From JAEZKC01 sp046538945 (GTDB taxonomy: Bacteria; Fibrobacterota; Chitinivibrionia; Chitinivibrionales; Chitinispirillaceae): a DNA stretch of 6,580 bases. A model generated the notes under the pieces. The model saw only the letters and a program-made list of their open reading frames with translations, was not told the origin of the DNA and ran no database searches. Shown one piece after another: positions 5,872 to 6,580 of the stretch (within the stretch, counting starts at the first letter, position 1; every line of letters starts with the position of its first letter). The translations under genes and the position numbers were made by a program. The stretch spans positions 1 through 6,580 of the forward strand of contig JBKHHW010000175.1 in NCBI GenBank assembly GCA_046538945.1. The letters run 5' to 3'.

Positions 5872-6580
5872 GTGGCAGAAAACCGAATTCAGCAGCTTTC
5901 CACAGCCCGGGTATACAAACTGCTCAGAAAATCCTCCCTGAAGATTGTGGATCTGCGGCCGGTGGAAGCATTCAACGGCTGGTGCACACGGGGGGAGACG
6001 CGGGGGGGGCACATTCTGGGCGCGAAGAGCCTGCCTGCAAAGTGGACCCGTTATATCGACTGGCCGGATATCCTGAAAGCCAAGAAGCTTCACCCGGCCC
6101 AAACCGTTGTGCTCTACGGGTATGACCGTGAGGAAACGGAAAATATAGCCCTGCGTTTTCTTCGGGCGGGCTTTTCCGATGTGGGTGTATACCATGAGTT
6201 TGTTTCCGAATGGAGTTCGCGCCCCGAGCTTCCCATGTCCAAACTGGCCCGGTACAGGAACCTGGTTTCCGCCAGATGGCTTCAATCGCTTCTGGTAAAC
6301 GGGAATGCACCCGAATACGATAACGGTAAATTCATTGTCTGTCATGCTCACTACAGAAACAGAAACGCTTACGACCAGGGGCACATTCCCGGGGCCGTTG
6401 AGCTTGACACCAACAGCCTCGAATCTCCGGAAACCTGGAATCGCCGTTCCCCGGGTGAAATCCGCAAAGCTCTGGAAGAAACCGGTATCACAAGCGACAC
6501 CACGGTGATTCTTTACGGCAGGTATTCATCCCCTGACAACAGCGATCCCTTTCCCGGTAGCAGCGCGGGGCATATCGGTG
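5872..6580 (+). CDS. Multi-domain rhodanese-like sulfurtransferase, 3' end outside window
   Basis: An open reading frame from GTG (VAENRIQQLS) to the window edge, 236 codons seen and no stop. Two rhodanese repeats are visible. Repeat 1 (about 10-118) has VDLRPVEAFNGW (26-37), RGGHILGA (44-51) and the active-site loop region VVLYGYDREETENIA (79-93). Repeat 2 (about 130 to the edge) has FIVCHAHYRNRNAYDQGHIPGA (154-175, split here by eye) and VILYGRYSS (212-220). Rhodaneses transfer sulfane sulfur through a cysteine persulfide in a CxxxxR loop after this strand; in both repeats the cysteine position is not Cys (YGYDRE and YGRYSS), so both look non-catalytic. Related proteins that I recall carry a further rhodanese domain with the active Cys, which would lie beyond position 6580; that is inference. 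Likely cytoplasmic, since no signal peptide is seen. It is probably the first gene of its transcript. Confidence 0.82.
   Translation, partial: MAENRIQQLSTARVYKLLRKSSLKIVDLRPVEAFNGWCTRGETRGGHILGAKSLPAKWTRYIDWPDILKAKKLHPAQTVVLYGYDREETENIALRFLRAGFSDVGVYHEFVSEWSSRPELPMSKLARYRNLVSARWLQSLLVNGNAPEYDNGKFIVCHAHYRNRNAYDQGHIPGAVELDTNSLESPETWNRRSPGEIRKALEETGITSDTTVILYGRYSSPDNSDPFPGSSAGHIG

Noticed and set aside
5815..6384. A 189-codon minus-strand ORF opposite the rhodanese gene
   Set aside because: The plus strand carries clear rhodanese motifs and a ribosome binding site; the antisense frame shows no family features.

Overview
The window looks like ordinary chromosomal sequence of medium GC from an anaerobic, polysaccharide-degrading Gram-negative bacterium. 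The best clue is the 916-residue secreted glycoside hydrolase (GH74 type), which ends in a C-terminal module resembling the type IX secretion (Por) sorting domain. That combination is typical of Fibrobacterota/Chitinispirillia and Bacteroidota. Upstream Shine-Dalgarno sites are purine-rich (AGGGAGA, GGGAGGG) and two genes start with GTG. The phylum assignment is inference, not proof.

Layout from left to right. (1) Positions 14-739, minus strand: a complete DUF554-family inner-membrane protein (YqgA/YdfK-like). (2) 740-1109: AT-rich intergenic DNA with a possible minus-strand promoter and one doubtful 34-codon ORF. (3) 1110-2120, minus strand: a complete membrane-bound sensor histidine kinase without a receiver domain or adjacent response regulator. 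(4) 2121-2443: a divergent intergenic region holding the leaders of the kinase and the hydrolase, with short operator-like direct repeats. (5) 2444-5194, plus strand: the secreted GH74-like xyloglucanase with eight Asp-box (BNR) motifs. (6) 5221-5245: a perfect 10-bp inverted repeat, probably a bidirectional terminator. (7) 5290-5818, minus strand: a stretch that reads as a decayed gene once one frameshift and one in-frame TGA are allowed for. (8) 5872 to the right edge, plus strand: the first 236 codons of a multi-domain rhodanese-like protein, cut by the window.

The genes do not form one operon. The hydrolase probably acts outside the cell or at its surface on xyloglucan or related beta-glucans. 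The divergent kinase could sense a signal linked to that activity, but adjacency is the only support. The DUF554 and rhodanese genes look like unrelated neighbours. I found no CRISPR array, insertion sequence, phage gene or RNA gene, and no convincing new multi-gene system. The points most worth a second look are the probable pseudogene between the hydrolase and the rhodanese gene, the missing cysteines in both visible rhodanese repeats, and a CxxC loop in the hydrolase.
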